64,000 bases of DNA from Glaciimonas sp. CA11.2 (GCF_034314045.1 NZ_JAVIWL010000001.1:5314950-5378949); one strand, 5' to 3'. Numbered from the stretch's first letter, positions 29,226 through 39,049 are shown. Made by a program: numbers and translations. Notes: generated from the sequence alone by a model not told the origin.

Positions 29226-30473
29226 TTAGACACTTTCGACGTCCTTCGCCGCAGCGCCCAAGGCGCGCAGGTCATTGAAGGCATGTATTCCCGTGTTATG
29301 ACCATCGCTCCAATGGAAGCCGAGCGCATAGTTGCCGATGCTCTGTATCTGTTGCGGACTGACATCAGAGCGCACCGTTTTTGGGTCGAGCAAGGGGCGT
29401 CCGCTCATCTCCTCGACGCACAGGGCGCAACGACACGACAGACGCAACTCACGCACATCAAGCTCGTCGCGATGGCCATCCTCCCAGAGGATGGATAAGG
29501 TACGCGGATCGCGGCGCGCAAATCCGATGGGAATGTTGTGCGCACCGTCAGGCCGCGCCGTGCCCTCCATCCAGGCTGGCGCGCCCTCGTTGCTATCCCA
29601 CTTCCAGACAAAGGGTTTCAACGCCACGACCGTCGTGTGCAGCTTTGCCACCAGCGTTGCTGCGATGGCGGCATACACCAAGGAGCTGTCCGACTTCGGC
29701 TGATCCACTACGATAGGTCTACCCTCATCACCGCAAGTGACAACATCGGCATCAAGCGGTAAGGCACCCAGAAACGGGATGCCGAGCTCCTGGCTCATCT
29801 GCTCGCCGCCGCCGTGACGGAAGATATCCGTGCTCTCGCCGCAGTGCGGGCAGGTGAAGCTGCGCATGTTTTCGACGATACCGAGAATTGGCACCTGCAC
29901 TTTCTCGAACATGCGCAAGCCGCGCCGCGCGATCTTGAGGCTCACGGCCTGAGGTGTCGTGACGATCACCACGCCCGACAGCGGCATGCTCTGCGCCAGC
30001 GTCAACTGGGTGTCGCCAGTGCCTGGCGGGAGATCGAGTATCAGGTAGTCCAATCTTCCCCATTGCACACCGCCGACGAACATCTTCAGATATTTTCCCA
30101 CCATTGGTCCGCGCAAAACGGCCGGTTTATCGTCTCCGGTGAGCATGCCCATCGATACCGCCTTCAGGCCGTGCCGTTCTGCCGGGATCATCATGTTCTC
30201 CGCGGTCATCGCTGGTAGCTCACCGGTCGGGATACCGAGCATGCCGGGGATGCTAGGGCCAAGGATGTCGGCATCAACTATGCCGACCCGCGCGCCTAGT
30301 TGTTGCAGTGCGAGTGCCAGATTGACGCTGACAGTGGATTTTCCGACGCCACCCTTACCACTGCCGACGGCGATGATATGCCGTATCCCTGGCAGTTTTT
30401 CAGCATCAACCCCCGCTTGGGATGCGGCGACTGGCGCCTGCTGTGGGCGGTAAGACTGTTCAGTGCTTTGCAT
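29226..30473 (-). CDS. Mrp/ApbC Fe-S carrier ATPase fused to DUF971
   Basis: 415 aa. Residues about 25-290 are a P-loop Mrp/NBP35-type ATPase (VGSGKGGVGKSTVSVNLA, DADILGPSIPGMLG, LDLPPGTGDTQLTL) with the dimer cluster site FTCPHCGES. Residues about 310-410 form a DUF971 domain (SILWEDGHRDELDVRELRLSCRCALC ... YALGFHWSDGHNTGI). DUF971 occurs as a separate small protein or fused to Mrp in other bacteria. The protein probably transfers [4Fe-4S] clusters. In line with its neighbours, it lies 11 bp from a Nfu gene. Confidence 0.9.
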   Translation of the reverse strand: MQSTEQSYRPQQAPVAASQAGVDAEKLPGIRHIIAVGSGKGGVGKSTVSVNLALALQQLGARVGIVDADILGPSIPGMLGIPTGELPAMTAENMMIPAERHGLKAVSMGMLTGDDKPAVLRGPMVGKYLKMFVGGVQWGRLDYLILDLPPGTGDTQLTLAQSMPLSGVVIVTTPQAVSLKIARRGLRMFEKVQVPILGIVENMRSFTCPHCGESTDIFRHGGGEQMSQELGIPFLGALPLDADVVTCGDEGRPIVVDQPKSDSSLVYAAIAATLVAKLHTTVVALKPFVWKWDSNEGAPAWMEGTARPDGAHNIPIGFARRDPRTLSILWEDGHRDELDVRELRLSCRCALCVEEMSGRPLLDPKTVRSDVSPQQIQSIGNYALGFHWSDGHNTGIHAFNDLRALGAAAKDVESV

Positions 30474-30546
30474 GGCGCAAGTTCCTTGTGTTTTTAGTTT
30501 AGGGTTAAATTACGCTAAGTCAGGCAACCGGCAAGTTGAGCATGCC

Positions 30547-30870
30547 TCAATACATCGACAACGCGCTGTCAACGTGTTGTGACCATGCATGGACGCCACC
30601 TGGCAGGCTTATCATCTCTGTAAAACCATTCCGTTCTAAAAATAACGCCACCTGCATGGTGCGGGCGCCGTGGTGGCAGATGCAGAATATAGGCTGCTGT
30701 CTGTCCAGCTCAGACAGTCTGTCGAAAATGGTATTCATCGGCATTGGTACGGCGCCGTCAATATGACCTGCTTGAAATTCCCACTCTTCACGGACATCAA
30801 GTAAGACGGGCTGCAAACGCAGATCATCTGCAAGCCATGCGGCCAATTCAAAGGCGTTTAAAGTCTTCAT
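30547..30870 (-). CDS. Rhodanese-like sulfurtransferase
   Basis: 107-aa single-domain rhodanese. The active-site loop is CHHGARTM, preceded by FCI; PVLLDVREEWEFQAGHIDGA is the family signature. It could deliver or accept persulfide sulfur for cluster assembly. Ten bases downstream of the nfu gene at 30881, same strand. Confidence 0.9.
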   Translation of the reverse strand: MKTLNAFELAAWLADDLRLQPVLLDVREEWEFQAGHIDGAVPMPMNTIFDRLSELDRQQPIFCICHHGARTMQVALFLERNGFTEMISLPGGVHAWSQHVDSALSMY

Positions 30871-30880
30871 TTTTTCTTCT

Positions 30881-31441
30881 CTACACCGCTATCAGTTCGA
30901 TATTCGGCTCTATCGTCCGCACCAGATTCTCGATGCCTTTGAGCGTCCCCGCGATTGAGCTCGGGCAGGTGCCACAAGCACCTTGATAGTGAATGCTGAG
31001 ATAATTGCCCGCCAAACCAACTATGTGCAGATCACCGCCATCGCCTTGTAAAGAAGGGCGGATCTGTTCATCAATCAGCTCGGTGATGTGTTCAAGACGG
31101 GCCTGATCCTCGTCACTGAGGTCGGCGATGGCAGTGCGCGCTTGCGCAAGCGTGGCAGCCGATTGCGCAGCAGCTGCCGGTGCGGCGCGCAGTGGCACGG
31201 CAATTAAGCGCACTAACTCGGGCCAGTCGGCCTCGCCATCTTGCGTTACGGTGAGCCAGCGATCCACGTAAAACACATTGCTTACGTGTTCAATCTCGAA
31301 CAGTGTCGAGGCGAGTACATCGTCCCGGGCTTGTCCGGCGTTTTCGTAGGAGTGGCTAATACCCCAGGTGAGTGGCTCGTGGAGCGTAAATTTCACCGCA
31401 TTCGGGTTGGGCGTGTCTTCAATTTCAGCAATTTTTGGCAT
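30881..31441 (-). CDS. Nfu-type Fe-S carrier/scaffold protein
   Basis: 186 aa. N-terminal Nfu_N domain (DTPNPNAVKFTLHEPL ... LFEIEHVSNVFYVDRWLTVT) and C-terminal NifU domain (LIDEQIRPSLQGDGGDLHIV ... GACGTCPSSIAGTLKGIE) with the CxxC that holds a [4Fe-4S] cluster at the dimer interface. The start MPKIAEIED at 31441 has AAGGAAATTGCC just before it. Full-length. Lies 10 bp after grxD. Confidence 0.9.
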   Translation of the reverse strand: MPKIAEIEDTPNPNAVKFTLHEPLTWGISHSYENAGQARDDVLASTLFEIEHVSNVFYVDRWLTVTQDGEADWPELVRLIAVPLRAAPAAAAQSAATLAQARTAIADLSDEDQARLEHITELIDEQIRPSLQGDGGDLHIVGLAGNYLSIHYQGACGTCPSSIAGTLKGIENLVRTIEPNIELIAV

Positions 31442-31451
31442 GGCAATTTCC

Positions 31452-31778
31452 TTAAACTGATTCGACTGCCGCTTGCAGCAATTTTTGCAGTTCGCCTTGA
31501 TCAAACATCTCGCGCATGATGTCGGAACCGCCGACAAACTCGCCCTTGATATACAGCTGCGGTATGGTCGGCCAATTAGCGTAGGTCTTGATGCCATCGC
31601 GGATTGCCTGGTCGCCCAACACATCCACCGTGAACAGCGTGGGTCCACCGCAAGCTGCGAGCATCTTGATTGCCGCACCGGAGAAGCCGCACTGCGGGAA
31701 GTTGGGCGACCCCTTCATGTATAGGACGACTGGGTGAGTAGTTACTTGTTGCTTAATTCTTTTTTGCGTGTCTATCAT
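31452..31778 (-). CDS. grxD: Monothiol CGFS glutaredoxin (Grx4 type)
   Basis: 108-aa glutaredoxin binding a glutathione-coordinated [2Fe-2S] cluster. Active site PQCGFSGAA, with TIPQLYIKGEFVGGSDIM forming the glutathione site. The start MIDTQKRIKQQV at 31778 has AGGAAAAG upstream. It is paired with a BolA-type gene 19 bp upstream, matching the known Grx4-BolA complex. Confidence 0.95.
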   Translation of the reverse strand: MIDTQKRIKQQVTTHPVVLYMKGSPNFPQCGFSGAAIKMLAACGGPTLFTVDVLGDQAIRDGIKTYANWPTIPQLYIKGEFVGGSDIMREMFDQGELQKLLQAAVESV

Positions 31779-31797
31779 GATTCTTTTCCTCGGCAAT

Positions 31798-32043
31798 TTA
31801 ATTGCCATCTTTGAGCCAAGTCTCAGGCGTAAAAGTTCGTATTGACAGTGCATGAATTTCTGAACGCATGCGCTCGCCTAGTGCCAAATATACTAATTGA
31901 TGTTGCTGCACCATGTTCTTGCCGTTGAATTGCGGGCTAACGATCACCGCCTCGAAGTGCTGACCGTCATCGCCCTTCACTTCGACGTAATCACTAGGCA
32001 ATCCATCTATGATGTAGCTTCTTAAATCACTTGCTGTCAGCAT
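31798..32043 (-). CDS. BolA/IbaG-family protein
   Basis: 81-aa BolA-fold protein (DYVEVKGDDGQHFEAVIVSPQF, KNMVQQHQLVYLAL with the conserved His/Arg region). Partners monothiol glutaredoxins through a bridging [2Fe-2S] cluster. Immediately upstream of grxD, as in many bacteria. The sequence is closer to IbaG/YrbA than to BolA itself. Confidence 0.9.
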   Translation of the reverse strand: MLTASDLRSYIIDGLPSDYVEVKGDDGQHFEAVIVSPQFNGKNMVQQHQLVYLALGERMRSEIHALSIRTFTPETWLKDGN

Positions 32044-32149
32044 CGTCTACTCTCAATGTAAAGTTACCCGGAACACCTACAAGGACCACAGGAACGATGC
32101 AATCGTCAAAACTTCTGTGTGTTCCTATCGGGAAAATTATTTTCATGGC

Positions 32150-32635
32150 TCAGGCAGCGCCGATTGCCGCGTGCATAGGGTCATGTTCCGCCTCGGTCGT
32201 CGTGTTCTCAATGGCGTTGAATGCTGCCTGCAGTGTGTGCCACGGCAGAATCGCGCATTTGACGCGCGTCGGCAGCTCGGCTATCCCGGCAAACACCGTC
32301 AGCCGACCGATGTGGTGAGCGCCGTTCAGATCGAGCTTGCCGGTCGCCATGTCGAGAAATTCGTGGATCAATACTTCTGCCTCACCCCGGGTTTTTCCCT
32401 TGACAGCGACCGTCATCATCGATGCCGAGGCCTTGCAGATTGCGCACGCGGCGCCTTGAAACGCGATGCCGTCGACACATTCACCACACAGATTCAGTGC
32501 TACGTCGATGTGGTCGCCACACAGCGGATTGTGGCCTGCCGCATGGTGACTGGCATGCGCGAGCATGCCGTAATTGCGCGGCTTCTTGTTATGGTCGAGG
32601 ATAACCTCTTGATATAAAGCTCTAGGATCGGCCAT
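32150..32635 (-). CDS. sufU: SUF-system scaffold/sulfur acceptor SufU
   Basis: 161-aa IscU-fold protein. The three conserved Cys are in NPLCGDHIDV, GAACAICKASASMM and VKCAILPWHTL, in the SufU arrangement. It accepts sulfur from SufS, or acts as scaffold. The start codon shares its A with the sufS stop (TAATG), so it is coupled to sufS. The presence of SufU rather than SufE follows the Gram-positive layout. Confidence 0.92.
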   Translation of the reverse strand: MADPRALYQEVILDHNKKPRNYGMLAHASHHAAGHNPLCGDHIDVALNLCGECVDGIAFQGAACAICKASASMMTVAVKGKTRGEAEVLIHEFLDMATGKLDLNGAHHIGRLTVFAGIAELPTRVKCAILPWHTLQAAFNAIENTTTEAEHDPMHAAIGAA

Positions 32636-33906
32636 TATGCAAACACTTTCTGCACGGTGCGGATACCGGCGATCAGGGCATCGACTTCTGCCATGCTGTT
32701 GTAAAACGCAAACGAGGCGCGCGAGGTGGCCGGCAATTTGAAGCGCTGCATTACTGGCTGCGCGCAATGATGCCCGGTGCGCACAGCGACGCCTTCTTGA
32801 TTGAGTAAGGTCCCGATGTCGTGCGGGTGCACACCGTCAACTGCAAACGACAACACTGCGGCCTTGTGCAGAGCGGTGCCGATAATGCGCACTCCCGGTA
32901 TCCGAACCATCTGCTCGCTGGCGTAATTGAGCAGAGCAAGTTCATGCTGGCCAATGGTGTCCATGCCGATGTCCGACAAATAATCCACTGCGGCACCAAG
33001 CCCGATGGCGGCCGCGATCGGTGGCGTCCCAGCTTCAAATTTGTGCGGGATCGTATTGTAGGTGGTTTTCTCAAACGTCACCGACATGATCATGTCGCCG
33101 CCGCCCTTGAACGGAGCCATCTGCTCTAACCATGCAGCCTTGCCATAGAGAATGCCGATGCCAGTCGGACCGCATAGTTTGTGACCTGAAAATGCATAAA
33201 AGTCACAGTCCAGATCCTGTACGTCGACCGGCATGTGCGGCACGGCCTGTGCACCATCGACCAGCACCGGCACCCCGTGTGCATGGGCAAAGGCGATCAT
33301 CTGCTTGATCGGATTGATCGTGCCCAGCGCGTTCGAGACGTGCATGACGCCGACAAATTTAGTGCGCGCATTAAATAGCTGCTCGTACTCGTCTATCAGT
33401 AGCTCGCCGGCGTCATTGATCGGCACTACACGAATCCTTGCGCCTTTTTCTTCTGCCAGCATTTGCCACGGCACGATGTTGGAATGGTGCTCGAGCGTGG
33501 TCAGGATGATTTCATCACCTGGCCCGATGAACTTGCGGCCGTAGCCGTGCATCACCAGATTGATGGCATCGGTGGTGCCGCTGGTGAAGATCACTTCGCG
33601 TTCTTCCCGCGCGTGAATGAAATGTTGCAGCTTGCGCCGCGCCTCTTCAAATTCGTTAGTCGCGATCTCCGAAAGAGTATGCACCGCACGATTGATATTA
33701 GCGTGTTGTGTGCTTTGATAACGCACCATGCGATCAATCACCTGCTGCGGCATCTGGCTAGATGCCGCATTGTCGAGATACACCAAAGGTTTGCCGTTCA
33801 CTTGCAGCTTGAGGATGGGAAAATCGGCACGTATCCGCTCGACGTCGAAGCTGGCGTCGGTTGCTGCTTCAAGCGCTATTTTTTGGACTATTTGGAGGCT
33901 ACTCAT
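32635..33906 (-). CDS. sufS: Cysteine desulfurase SufS
   Basis: 423-aa group II cysteine desulfurase, PLP-dependent. N-term LVYLDNAASSQMPQQVI, PLP Lys in AFSGHKLCGPTGIG, and the catalytic Cys in VRTGHHCAQPVM. The ATG overlaps the sufD stop (ATGA). Supplies persulfide sulfur to SufU and SufBCD. Full length. Confidence 0.96.
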   Translation of the reverse strand: MSSLQIVQKIALEAATDASFDVERIRADFPILKLQVNGKPLVYLDNAASSQMPQQVIDRMVRYQSTQHANINRAVHTLSEIATNEFEEARRKLQHFIHAREEREVIFTSGTTDAINLVMHGYGRKFIGPGDEIILTTLEHHSNIVPWQMLAEEKGARIRVVPINDAGELLIDEYEQLFNARTKFVGVMHVSNALGTINPIKQMIAFAHAHGVPVLVDGAQAVPHMPVDVQDLDCDFYAFSGHKLCGPTGIGILYGKAAWLEQMAPFKGGGDMIMSVTFEKTTYNTIPHKFEAGTPPIAAAIGLGAAVDYLSDIGMDTIGQHELALLNYASEQMVRIPGVRIIGTALHKAAVLSFAVDGVHPHDIGTLLNQEGVAVRTGHHCAQPVMQRFKLPATSRASFAFYNSMAEVDALIAGIRTVQKVFA

Positions 33907-35258
33907 GGCGAGCCCGTCGTTTGTTCGAGCACGGTCTGCTCGAGTTGAAGTTTGAGTGAGGCAACCGGAATACGGTCGATGATCTCGGCGCCGAACGCAT
34001 ACGTCAGTAGATTGCGCGCCGCCGCCTCGGTCAAGCCGCGGCTCTGTAGATAAAACACCTCTTCGCTGTCGAGCTGGCCTATGGTTGCACCGTGCGTGCA
34101 TTTAACATCGGAAGCAAAAATTTCTAGCTGCGGCTTGGTATCGATGTGCGCCTTGGTAGTCAATAGCAAGTTACGGTTGGACTGTTTTGCATCGGTACCC
34201 TGTGCACCTTTGTGCACCATGACTTTACCGTTGAAGACGGCATGCGCGCTGCCGCCGACGATGCACTTGTGCTGCTGACGGCTGGTACCGTGTGGATGGG
34301 CATGATCCATACAGGTATGCGTATCAGCCAGCTGCCTGCCTGAGATTAGCGTCAGACCGTCAAGTGCGCAGGTGGCGCCATCGGCCGTTTGCAGCACGTT
34401 CAGGTTATAGCGCGAAATGCGCGCACCCAGCGCGACACTCACCGACTGATAATTGCTGGCGCGCCCAAGCGACACCGCGCAGCTCGCAATATGAAACGCT
34501 TGACTACCTTCGCGCTGCACCCGGATGTGATTCACATGCGCACTCTCTTCGAGCACGATTTCGGTCACCGCGTTGGTGAAGTGGGGCTCTTCTTGCCAGC
34601 GCGGTTGGTACAACACCACGTAATCCTCGATCACGGTCACGGCACTGCCAGCCTCAGCCAGTACCAGGCAACGCGGCGTACTGACCACCTCTTTTTGGGT
34701 CGCAATAAACAGTACATGCACAGGCGCTGCCAGCGCTATGTCACGCGGCAAGATGAGTACGGCAGCATCATGCAAAAATGCGGTATTTTGTGCAGTAAAT
34801 ACCTCGTTATTAAATGCGGCGTGGCGGCCAAGATGGGCTTCTAGCGCCGCTTTGTGGGTAGCCATTGCTGCCGTCAGGCTGGACACCATCACACCACTAT
34901 CTAAGCCGTCACCTTCATTGGCACTGGACAAATGCGGCGCATAAAGTCCATCCACAAAGACCAGCCTGGTAGTTGCTTCTTCAATGTAAAAATGAGCAAC
35001 ATCAGCTGCGTCGATTGCACTTGCACTGAGTGCTGGTGCAAACGACATCTTGCTCAGCAGGGAAATATCGGTAAAGCGCCAATCCTCGTCACGGGTAGTG
35101 GGCTGCTTGAGTACGCCGAAGCGCTCAACCGCCTGCGCGCGCAATGCCTTGAGCCACGCCGATTGGCTCGCCTCCATTTGCAGTTGCGGCTGCCCTGCCA
35201 TCAGGCTGGTAAAATAATGTCCGGCAAGCGCCGGCACCAATGGGGTCGTTTCGCTCAT
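33903..35258 (-). CDS. sufD: Fe-S assembly protein SufD
   Basis: 451-aa beta-helix component of SufBCD. Recognised by DEDWRFTDIS near the start, HTCMDHAHPHGTSRQQHKCI in the middle and CTHGATIGQLDSEEVFYLQS followed by LTYAFGAEIIDRIP. These contain the conserved His and the Cys-Thr-His loop that face SufB. The start [10 protein letters not shown] at 35258 overlaps the sufC stop (ATGA); more upstream codons are not homologous. Complete. Confidence 0.95.
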   Translation of the reverse strand: MSETTPLVPALAGHYFTSLMAGQPQLQMEASQSAWLKALRAQAVERFGVLKQPTTRDEDWRFTDISLLSKMSFAPALSASAIDAADVAHFYIEEATTRLVFVDGLYAPHLSSANEGDGLDSGVMVSSLTAAMATHKAALEAHLGRHAAFNNEVFTAQNTAFLHDAAVLILPRDIALAAPVHVLFIATQKEVVSTPRCLVLAEAGSAVTVIEDYVVLYQPRWQEEPHFTNAVTEIVLEESAHVNHIRVQREGSQAFHIASCAVSLGRASNYQSVSVALGARISRYNLNVLQTADGATCALDGLTLISGRQLADTHTCMDHAHPHGTSRQQHKCIVGGSAHAVFNGKVMVHKGAQGTDAKQSNRNLLLTTKAHIDTKPQLEIFASDVKCTHGATIGQLDSEEVFYLQSRGLTEAAARNLLTYAFGAEIIDRIPVASLKLQLEQTVLEQTTGSP

Positions 35259-36049
35259 GCGGGCACACTCGCAGCAACCTTGTGCTCGGCGCTGACCCAT
35301 TCGTAACCGCGCGTCTCCAGTTCCATTGCCAGCGCCTTGCCGCCAGTCTTGATAATGCGCCCGGCTTCCATCACGTGCACGTAGTCTGGCACGATATAGT
35401 TCAGCAGACGCTGATAGTGGGTCACCATCACCATCGCATTGTCTTGTTTAGCGAGCTGATTCACACCTTGGGCGACGACCCTGAGCGCATCGATGTCGAG
35501 ACCAGAATCGGTCTCATCAAGAATGGCCAGACGGGGAGCCAGCAGCGCCATCTGCAATATTTCGTTACGTTTTTTCTCGCCGCCGGAGAAGCCTTCATTG
35601 ACACTACGGTCGAGAAAATCGGGGTTCATTTCCAGCAGCTTCATCTTTTCGCGCACGAAATCATCAAATTCAAGTGGGTCGAGTTCTTCCTTGCCACGCT
35701 GTTTTTGAACCGTGTTGTACGTCAAGCGCAGGAACTGGCTGTTGCCGACGCCGGGCACCTCGATCGGATACTGGAAAGCCAGAAAAAATCCGGCGCGCGC
35801 ACGTTCTTCAGGTTTCAACGCCAACAGGTTTTGGCCTTCGAGCAGCACGCTGCCGCTGGTCACTTCATAGGCTGGGTGACCGGCAAGCACCTTGGCAAAA
35901 GTGCTCTTGCCAGAACCATTGAGGCCCATGATCGCGTGGATTTCACCGCTCCTGACGGTGAAGTCAAGGTCCTTCAGAATTTCAACGCCATTGACGCTCG
36001 CGCACAGTCCGCGTACCTCAAGCAATACCTTGCTGTCTGGGTAAATCAT
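35255..36049 (-). CDS. sufC: Fe-S assembly ATPase SufC
   Basis: 264-aa ABC-type ATPase driving the SufBCD complex. Walker [11 protein letters not shown]-loop [10 protein letters not shown], signature [11 protein letters not shown], Walker [13 protein letters not shown] and H-loop VTHYQRLL are all present. Soluble; overlaps both neighbours by ATGA, so sufBCDS are tightly coupled. Confidence 0.97.
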   Translation of the reverse strand: MIYPDSKVLLEVRGLCASVNGVEILKDLDFTVRSGEIHAIMGLNGSGKSTFAKVLAGHPAYEVTSGSVLLEGQNLLALKPEERARAGFFLAFQYPIEVPGVGNSQFLRLTYNTVQKQRGKEELDPLEFDDFVREKMKLLEMNPDFLDRSVNEGFSGGEKKRNEILQMALLAPRLAILDETDSGLDIDALRVVAQGVNQLAKQDNAMVMVTHYQRLLNYIVPDYVHVMEAGRIIKTGGKALAMELETRGYEWVSAEHKVAASVPA

Positions 36050-37482
36050 CCGACACTCCCTTCGAGTTTAAAACTGAGGAGATTGGTCGCCTCGACCGCA
36101 AACTCCAATGGTAATTGTTGAAATACGTCTTTACAGAAGCCATTGATGATCATCGATACCGCAGCCTCGGCATCGACACCACGCTGGGCAAAGTAAAACA
36201 TTTGGTCTTCGCCTATCTTCGAGGTTGACGCCTCGTGCTCAACCTGGGCACTGTTATTGAGTACCTGGATATACGGGAAGGTGTTGGCACCGCACTCTTC
36301 ACCAATCAGCATCGAATCGCATTGGGAATAATTGCGCGCACCGCTGGCGCTGGCAGCAATTTTGACTAGCCCGCGGTAACTGTTGTTCGACTTGCCTGCG
36401 GAAATTCCTTTGCTCACTATCGTGCTGCGTGTATTTTTGCCTATGTGGATCATCTTGGTGCCGGTGTCGGCTTGCTGATAATTATTGGTCACCGCCACCG
36501 AATAAAACTCACCGATCGAGTTATCCCCCAACAAAACCACCGATGGATATTTCCAGGTAATCGCCGCACCGGTCTCAACCTGGGTCCACGAGATACGCGA
36601 GTGAACACCTTTGGCCAGGCCGCGCTTGGTTACAAAGTTGTAAATGCCACCGACGCCATTTTCGTCGCCCGCGTACCAGTTCTGCACGGTGGAATATTTG
36701 ATGTCGGCATTGTCGAGGGCGACCAATTCAACTACCGCCGCATGCAGTTGATTAGTGCTGAACGCCGGTGCGGTGCAACCTTCCAGATAGGACACTGAGG
36801 CACCTTCCTCGGCGATGATCAAGGTGCGCTCGAATTGCCCTGACTCTTCGGTGTTGATGCGGAAGTAGGTCGACAAATCCATGGGACACTTGACGCCCTT
36901 GGGAATAAAGCAAAACGAGCCGTCGGTAAATACTGCCGAGTTAAGCGCAGCGTAAAAATTATCGGTATTCGGTACTACGCTGCCGAGATACTTTTGTACC
37001 AACTCGGGATGCTCCAGTACCGCTTCCGACATTGAGCAGAAAATGACACCGACTTCAGCCAGCTTGTGCTTGTAGGTGGTAGCTACCGAGACACTATCAA
37101 AAATCACATCGACCGCCACGCCCGCCAGCGCCATGCGCTCGTGCAGCGGTACACCCAGCTTTTCGAAGGTGCGCAACAATTCAGGATCAACCTCATCAAT
37201 ACTGGCTAACTTAGCTTTCAGCTTGGGCGCGGCGTAGTAGCTGATGGCCTGATAATCGATGGCAGGATGATGGCAATTTTGCCACTCCGGCTCTGTCATC
37301 TTGAGCCATGCCTGGTACGACTTGAGGCGAAAGTCGAGCAGCCATTCGGGTTCTTTTTTCTTGCTCGAAATCATACGAATAATGTCTTCATTGAGGCCCT
37401 TAGGCGCGACCTCTGATTCGATGTTGGTCACGAACCCGTGCTTGTAGGGTTGGTTGACTAGATTTTGCAGTGCCACACTCAT
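36046..37482 (-). CDS. sufB: Fe-S assembly scaffold SufB
   Basis: 478 aa. Central scaffold on which clusters form. The start MSVALQNLV at 37482 has GAGGTAAATAG before it. Signature stretches include [30 protein letters not shown] and the C-terminal CGANTFPYI and [20 protein letters not shown] region with the SufD-facing residues. Length is as in E. coli SufB (about 495). Confidence 0.97.
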   Translation of the reverse strand: MSVALQNLVNQPYKHGFVTNIESEVAPKGLNEDIIRMISSKKKEPEWLLDFRLKSYQAWLKMTEPEWQNCHHPAIDYQAISYYAAPKLKAKLASIDEVDPELLRTFEKLGVPLHERMALAGVAVDVIFDSVSVATTYKHKLAEVGVIFCSMSEAVLEHPELVQKYLGSVVPNTDNFYAALNSAVFTDGSFCFIPKGVKCPMDLSTYFRINTEESGQFERTLIIAEEGASVSYLEGCTAPAFSTNQLHAAVVELVALDNADIKYSTVQNWYAGDENGVGGIYNFVTKRGLAKGVHSRISWTQVETGAAITWKYPSVVLLGDNSIGEFYSVAVTNNYQQADTGTKMIHIGKNTRSTIVSKGISAGKSNNSYRGLVKIAASASGARNYSQCDSMLIGEECGANTFPYIQVLNNSAQVEHEASTSKIGEDQMFYFAQRGVDAEAAVSMIINGFCKDVFQQLPLEFAVEATNLLSFKLEGSVG

Positions 37483-37533
37483 ACTATTTACCTCAATGTT
37501 TTCCACGCAATGAGCATTCATTGCGAACCGGAT

Positions 37534-37863
37534 TTATTTTTTCAGGTTGAAGCTTTCACCACAGCCGCACTCGCTTTCGGCGTTGGGATTGTCGAACTTG
37601 AACGTCTCATTGAATCCTTCCTTGACGAAATCAACGTGTGAGCCGTCGAGAAATGGCAGGCTGACAGCATCGACCACCAGCGCTGCGTCATGCGACTCGA
37701 ACACCTGGTCTCCAGCACGCACTTCGTCGGCGTAGTCGAATGTGTATGCAAAGCCGGAACAGCCGACCTTTTTTATACCCACTCGCAAGCCCACCCCGCT
37801 GCCGTTTTTCGCCACCTGCGCCAGGATTTTTTTTGCTGCTTTTTCCGTCAAAGTGATTGTCAT
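37534..37863 (-). CDS. sufA: A-type Fe-S carrier SufA
   Basis: 109-aa HesB/IscA-fold protein with the three Cys in KVGCSGFAY and ECGCGESFNL. First gene of the suf run, downstream of the predicted promoter and palindrome. Assigned sufA by position; iscA would be outside the window with iscR. MTITLTEKAAKKI is a typical start. Confidence 0.93.
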   Translation of the reverse strand: MTITLTEKAAKKILAQVAKNGSGVGLRVGIKKVGCSGFAYTFDYADEVRAGDQVFESHDAALVVDAVSLPFLDGSHVDFVKEGFNETFKFDNPNAESECGCGESFNLKK

Positions 37864-38030
37864 AACTATTTGCCTTTCAAATTGGGCTTATATCGCCAAG
37901 TATTTAAGCCGAGATGTCCATTAGTTCCTTGCGTCGTCATTGGTTACGTCTACTTATTACGGCGCGGCAGAGCATGACGGCTGGAGGTGGTGTCATCGAC
38001 ACCCTGGTCGCCTTCTCGTCGAACTTTAAG

Positions 38031-38046
38031 ATACTTTGCAAAGTAT
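38031..38046. promoter_or_regulatory. Probable suf operator, perfect 16-bp palindrome
   Basis: ATACTTTGCAAAGTAT is a perfect dyad that directly follows the -10 box of the leftward suf promoter, where a bound protein would block transcription start. A half-site ATACTTT recurs at 38076-38082. The divergent SufR-like gene makes SufR the obvious candidate binder. Inference. Confidence 0.6.
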
Positions 38047-38076
38047 ATTATATGCTTATGTCATTTGACTAGTAAA
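38047..38076 (-). promoter_or_regulatory. Predicted sigma-70 promoter of the suf operon
   Basis: Read on the minus strand: TTTACT (38076-38071), an 18-bp spacer and a perfect TATAAT (38052-38047). The palindrome starts at the next base. Confidence 0.6.
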
Positions 38077-38161
38077 TACTTTATAATCTAAATAATTTCT
38101 GGGCAAAAGCTGGGAAAATTATCAATAATTCAATTTTAAATGAATGGAAAGATAGGTGACT

Positions 38162-38848
38162 ATGCAAGCTGCCAACGTGAGCGCGTCAGAGCCCGGTTCC
38201 GGTCGCGATCGCATCCTATTCCTGCTTAAGAGGGACGGACCTCAGTCGACCTCTGCGCTAGCACAACAGTTGACCGTGACGGCTATGGCCGTCCGCCAGC
38301 ACCTTTCCGTCTTGAACGCAGAGGGGTTGGTCGATTTCAGCGACGAGCAGCGCAAACTGGGGCGACCTGCACGTATTTGGCAGCTGACAGCCGTGGCCCA
38401 TGAACGATTCCCGGATCACCACGCCCAGCTCGCGGTTGACATGCTGCAGGTGGTTCAGAGCGTCTTCGGCGAAGAAGGCCTGGAACGAGTCACCGACGAA
38501 TGGACGCGCCAACAAGTGGTCGCCTATCGCGCACGGATGCCCAGCCCAGACCTGCCACTAGCCCAGCGCGTGGCCGCACTGGTCAGGATCCGCCGTGAGG
38601 AAGGCTTTATGGCCGAGTGCGGCCCCGCCCAGACTGGCGTGATCGAACTCGTCGAGAATCACTGCGCGATCGCCAAAGCAGCGCACCTTTGTACCAAGCT
38701 CTGCGGCGGCGAACTGACGGTGTTCCGTGCGGTTCTCGGCGTCGGTGTCACGGTTGAGCGCGTCGAGCACTTCCTCGCTGGCGATCGCCGCTGTACTTAC
38801 CGCATCCTGGAGGAGCCTGGCGTGCCCTTGCCGAACTCCGGCCAGTAG
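38162..38848 (+). CDS. sufR: SufR-like Fe-S repressor
   Basis: 228-aa regulator with an N-terminal DeoR/ArsR-type winged helix (RDRILFLLKRDGPQSTSALA, VTAMAVRQHLSVLNAEGLV) and a C-terminal cluster region with Cys in VENHCAIAKAAHLCTKLC and DRRCTYRI. This matches the cyanobacterial/actinobacterial SufR pattern in which three Cys bind [4Fe-4S] and the holo-form represses suf. Divergently transcribed from sufA, as expected. The start ATG at 38162 is preferred over a GTG six bases earlier because AGG sits closer to the proper distance. Confidence 0.85.
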   Translation: MQAANVSASEPGSGRDRILFLLKRDGPQSTSALAQQLTVTAMAVRQHLSVLNAEGLVDFSDEQRKLGRPARIWQLTAVAHERFPDHHAQLAVDMLQVVQSVFGEEGLERVTDEWTRQQVVAYRARMPSPDLPLAQRVAALVRIRREEGFMAECGPAQTGVIELVENHCAIAKAAHLCTKLCGGELTVFRAVLGVGVTVERVEHFLAGDRRCTYRILEEPGVPLPNSGQ

Positions 38849-38868
38849 TTGTAGTGACTCGCGTTTGA

Positions 38869-38905
38869 AACCCCAATGACTTGCAATCGTCAGCCTCTTG
38901 GGGTT
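38869..38905 (+). terminator. Hairpin after sufR, possible terminator
   Basis: AACCCCAA (38869-38876) pairs with TTGGGGTT (38898-38905), with a shorter inner GAC/GTC stem. No T-run follows, so termination may be weak or Rho-dependent. Confidence 0.5.
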
Positions 38906-39049
38906 GACGGGTCAATACATATAAGTTGCCAATGTTGGCAGGTAGGACAAATTCCGGCGGTTTGGGCTTGCTATCTCTAAGAGAGTATATTAATTGGCAG
39001 ACTATGAGTGTTACCGGTCTTGCATTTTTTGCATTTTTCGGGAGAAACT

